Shown here: piece after piece, positions 5,723 through 9,101 of the stretch
Numbering within the stretch: the first letter of the stretch is position 1
How the letters are laid out: each line of letters opens with the position of its first letter
Source of the DNA: Pirellulales bacterium
GTDB taxonomy: Bacteria; Planctomycetota; Planctomycetia; Pirellulales; JAICIG01
NCBI GenBank assembly: GCA_025924495.1
Contig: JAICIG010000326.1
Location: 1-9,101 of the forward strand
Direction: 5' to 3'
DNA: 9,101 bases
Translations under genes and position numbers: made by a program
The notes under the pieces: model-generated
Told to the model about the DNA's origin: nothing
Database searches by the model: none
What the model saw: only the letters and a program-made list of their open reading frames with translations

Positions 5723-7963
5723 ATGACAGCAATTCTTGGTGGCAGCGCATACCGCAACGTTAAGATGGCTCGCTGGGTGACGGCTGCGTTCGGGGCGCCG
5801 CTATTGTTCCTCTTCTCGGTGATCGTCTCCCAGGCCCGGGCCGAAGCGCCTGCATCTTCGGCTGCGGAAACGCGCTTGAGTTTCGTCAACGACGTGTTGC
5901 CCATATTGACGAAGTTCGGCTGCAACAGCGGCGGCTGCCATGGTCGGGGCAGCGGCCAAAACGGCTTCAGGCTGTCGTTGTTCGGTTTCGATCCAGCGGC
6001 CGATTACGCGGCCATCTGCGACGAGGGGCTGGGCCGCCGGATATCATGGACCGCCCCGGAAGAGTCGCTCTTGCTGCTGAAGCCGACCGGGCAGATAGCT
6101 CATGGCGGCGGTGTTCGCTTTGGCGCCGATTCGGCGGCCTGCCGGTTGCTTCAGCTATGGATCGAGCAAGGAACGCCTTGGGGTCAGGAATACGCGCCGA
6201 CACTGGCGCGCATCGAAGTCGAACCCGCCGAACGATCGCTGGCGCCCGGCGAGAGCACGGCGCTGCGAGTCGCGGCTCGCTATTCCGACGGTACAGTGCG
6301 CGATGTGACGGCTACGGCCGAGTACTTCAGCCAGCAGCCTGCCTTGCTAGAAGTTTCAGTCGAAGGCGTTGTTCGTTCGCTTGGCCAGCAAGGAGAGGGG
6401 GCGATCAGCGTTCGATACCTGGGTCTTGTCGCGGCCTCAAGGATTACCATCCCCTATCGTGAAAATCTGACCGAGGCGGCCTACGCGGGATTTGAACCCA
6501 AAGGTTTTGTCGATCGACTCGTGCTTGAGAAATGGCGAAAGTTAGGATGGGCTCCTAGCAGCGCCGCTACTGACGCAGAATTTATCCGCCGTGCTTTTCT
6601 CGATTGTATCGGCACGCTGCCGACGCCGCAGGAGGTGCGAGAATTTCTGGCGGACAAAGACGCAGGCAAACGCGACCGACTTGTCGATCGTCTGCTTGAG
6701 CGCGAGGAGTACGCCATTTTCTGGGGCCAGCGCTGGGGCGATCTGCTGCGGAATAAACAGCTCGATGGCGCCCAGAAAGACAATAGCCAGAAATTCGCCG
6801 CTTGGCTGCGTGCGGCAATTCAGCAGAATATGCCGTTCGACAAATTCGCCCGCGAATTGATCGCCGTCACGGGCAAGCTCGAAGACCATCCGCAGATGGA
6901 TTGGTATCGGCAGCTCAACAGCAATCAGAACCGCGTGGAAGATATTTCCCAAGTGTTTCTCGGCATGCGCGTTTCGTGCGCTAATTGCCATAATCATCCG
7001 TTCGAGCGGATTTCGCAAAACGATTACTGGCAGTTCGCGGCATTCTTCGCGCGAGTCGATGCCATGCCCTATGGCACGGTAAAGACGGTGGAGGTCAAAG
7101 AGGAAGGAACGATCAACAATCCCCGTAGCGGTCAGGTCGTTAAGCCCAAGCCATTCGGCGGTCCTGAGTATGAGTACGTGAAAGGCGAAGATCCTCGCCT
7201 GAGACTGGTCGACTGGATGACGGGCAAGGATAACCCTTACTTCGCTCGTGCAATCAGCAACCGCATTTGGGCGCATTACATGAAACGCGGCCTGGTTGAG
7301 GCGGTCGACGACATGCGAGCCACCAATCCGCCCACGAATCCTGCTTTGTTGGATGCGCTGGCCTCCGACTTCATTGAGCACGGCTACGACCTGAAGCACT
7401 TGACGAAAACCGTGATGAAGTCCCGCGCCTACGGTTTGAGTTCGACACCGACTCCTGAAAACGCCGTCGATCGCCAGAACTACGCGCGGCATTATCCACA
7501 GCGGCTCGCGCCGCACGCGTTGCTCGACGCGATCGGTTCGGCGACGGGCGTTCCCCCGAGCTTTAAGACCTTCCCTGATGCGAAGCGCGCCATCCAACTT
7601 CCGAACGAAGCGGAGCAGAGCGACTTTCTGGATATTTTCGGCCGTTCGCGCCGTGATACGCCGTGTGTCTGCGAGACAAGGATCGAGCCGAACCTGTCGC
7701 AGGTCTTGTACCTGCTGTTTTCGCCCGAATTACAGCGCGATCTTGCTCATGCCGATGGCACGGTTGCCCGCCTGGCGAAAGAAAACAAGCCATCGGCCGA
7801 AATCGTGGACGAACTGTATTTGCGCACGCTCTCGCGGTTTCCGCTAGCTGAAGAACTTCAAGACGCCGTCGCGATCATCGATGGAGCGAGTGCGCGGCAG
7901 CTGGCGGTCGAAGACTTGCTGTGGACGCTGTTGAACTCGAAAGAATTCCTTTTCAACCATTGA
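5723..7963 (+). CDS. DUF1549/DUF1553 planctomycete cytochrome-like protein with Big_2-like domain
   Basis: The gene encodes 746 residues. A signal peptide or membrane anchor spans residues about 20-41 (hydrophobic LLFLFSVIVSQARA, cleavage near ARA|EA). An N-terminal cytochrome-like region has CNSGGCHG, in which Cys67, Cys72 and His73 form a CX4CH motif, followed by GQNGFRLSLFGFDP, a pattern I recognise in this family. Residues about 162-243 (ARIEVEPAERSLAPGES, then ARYSDGTVRDVT) look like a Big_2 immunoglobulin-like domain. DUF1549 (PSCyt2) spans about 260-450 (FVDRLVLEKW, RRAFLDCIGTLPT, and canonical CANCHNHPFE with CXXCH at 419-423). DUF1553 (PSD1) spans about 495-735 (NPYFARAISNRIWAHYMKRGLV, and CVCETR at 648-653, the counterpart of the usual CECER). 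Family members lie next to DUF1501 genes and are thought to be envelope redox proteins, but no reaction is established. The DUF1501 gene starts 10 bases after the stop, so translational coupling is likely. Confidence 0.94.
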   Translation: MTAILGGSAYRNVKMARWVTAAFGAPLLFLFSVIVSQARAEAPASSAAETRLSFVNDVLPILTKFGCNSGGCHGRGSGQNGFRLSLFGFDPAADYAAICDEGLGRRISWTAPEESLLLLKPTGQIAHGGGVRFGADSAACRLLQLWIEQGTPWGQEYAPTLARIEVEPAERSLAPGESTALRVAARYSDGTVRDVTATAEYFSQQPALLEVSVEGVVRSLGQQGEGAISVRYLGLVAASRITIPYRENLTEAAYAGFEPKGFVDRLVLEKWRKLGWAPSSAATDAEFIRRAFLDCIGTLPTPQEVREFLADKDAGKRDRLVDRLLEREEYAIFWGQRWGDLLRNKQLDGAQKDNSQKFAAWLRAAIQQNMPFDKFARELIAVTGKLEDHPQMDWYRQLNSNQNRVEDISQVFLGMRVSCANCHNHPFERISQNDYWQFAAFFARVDAMPYGTVKTVEVKEEGTINNPRSGQVVKPKPFGGPEYEYVKGEDPRLRLVDWMTGKDNPYFARAISNRIWAHYMKRGLVEAVDDMRATNPPTNPALLDALASDFIEHGYDLKHLTKTVMKSRAYGLSSTPTPENAVDRQNYARHYPQRLAPHALLDAIGSATGVPPSFKTFPDAKRAIQLPNEAEQSDFLDIFGRSRRDTPCVCETRIEPNLSQVLYLLFSPELQRDLAHADGTVARLAKENKPSAEIVDELYLRTLSRFPLAEELQDAVAIIDGASARQLAVEDLLWTLLNSKEFLFNH

Positions 7964-7973
7964 GAGTCCGACG

Positions 7974-9101
<1,128 letters not shown>

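Noticed and set aside
5377..5763. 128-residue open frame in the intergenic region, plus strand
   Set aside because: Its composition (many Arg, Trp, Cys), lack of a ribosome binding site, lack of any known motif and overlap with the start of the DUF1549/DUF1553 gene make it unlikely to be a gene.
6542..7597. 351-residue open frame on the minus strand
   Set aside because: It is antisense to the DUF1549/DUF1553 core, whose motifs are intact on the plus strand. The antisense product matches no family I know.

Overview
The gene content points to a bacterium of the phylum Planctomycetota. The window holds a large secreted beta-propeller protein ending in a PVC-type haem-c domain, a cytochrome-like DUF1549/DUF1553 protein, a DUF1501 protein, and a Tat-exported Gfo/Idh/MocA oxidoreductase. 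These families are greatly expanded in planctomycetes and rarely occur together elsewhere. The DNA is GC-rich and codons tend to end in G or C. No tRNA, rRNA, CRISPR array, insertion sequence or phage gene was seen.

Layout: the window has two divergent arms separated by a 465-bp gene-free region (5258-5722). The leftward arm (minus strand) runs from a 1063-residue secreted protein (2066-5257; N-terminal beta-sandwich, beta-propeller, helical-repeat-like region, C-terminal CXXCH cytochrome domain), through a Gfo/Idh/MocA-type oxidoreductase with a twin-arginine signal (670-1956), to the N-terminal 216 residues of a MutS-related ATPase with two predicted membrane helices (1-648), which is cut by the left edge of the window. 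The rightward arm (plus strand) holds a DUF1549/DUF1553 protein with two cysteine-histidine haem-type motifs and a Big_2-like domain (5723-7963). Ten bases later comes a DUF1501 protein with a twin-arginine signal (7974-9101), cut by the right edge.

Working together: four of the five genes carry an export signal, so the window reads mainly as an envelope or periplasmic module. DUF1549/DUF1553 and DUF1501 proteins are usually encoded as adjacent pairs in planctomycetes and are thought to act together, although their substrates are unknown. The propeller-cytochrome protein could provide substrate oxidation or electron transfer, and the exported Gfo/Idh protein could act on a sugar or sugar derivative. 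This scheme is inferred from domain content and gene neighbourhood; nothing in the sequence names a substrate. The MutS-like gene looks like an unrelated cytoplasmic or membrane passenger at the distal end of the leftward arm.

The central region contains a perfect palindrome that reads as a consensus -10 hexamer on both strands, plus several short hairpins. It is the best candidate for shared regulation of both arms. All genes are intact as far as visible, with no frameshift. The most unusual points are the CX4CH motif in the DUF1549 protein, the possible bidirectional promoter, and a compact perfect inverted repeat inside the propeller gene.
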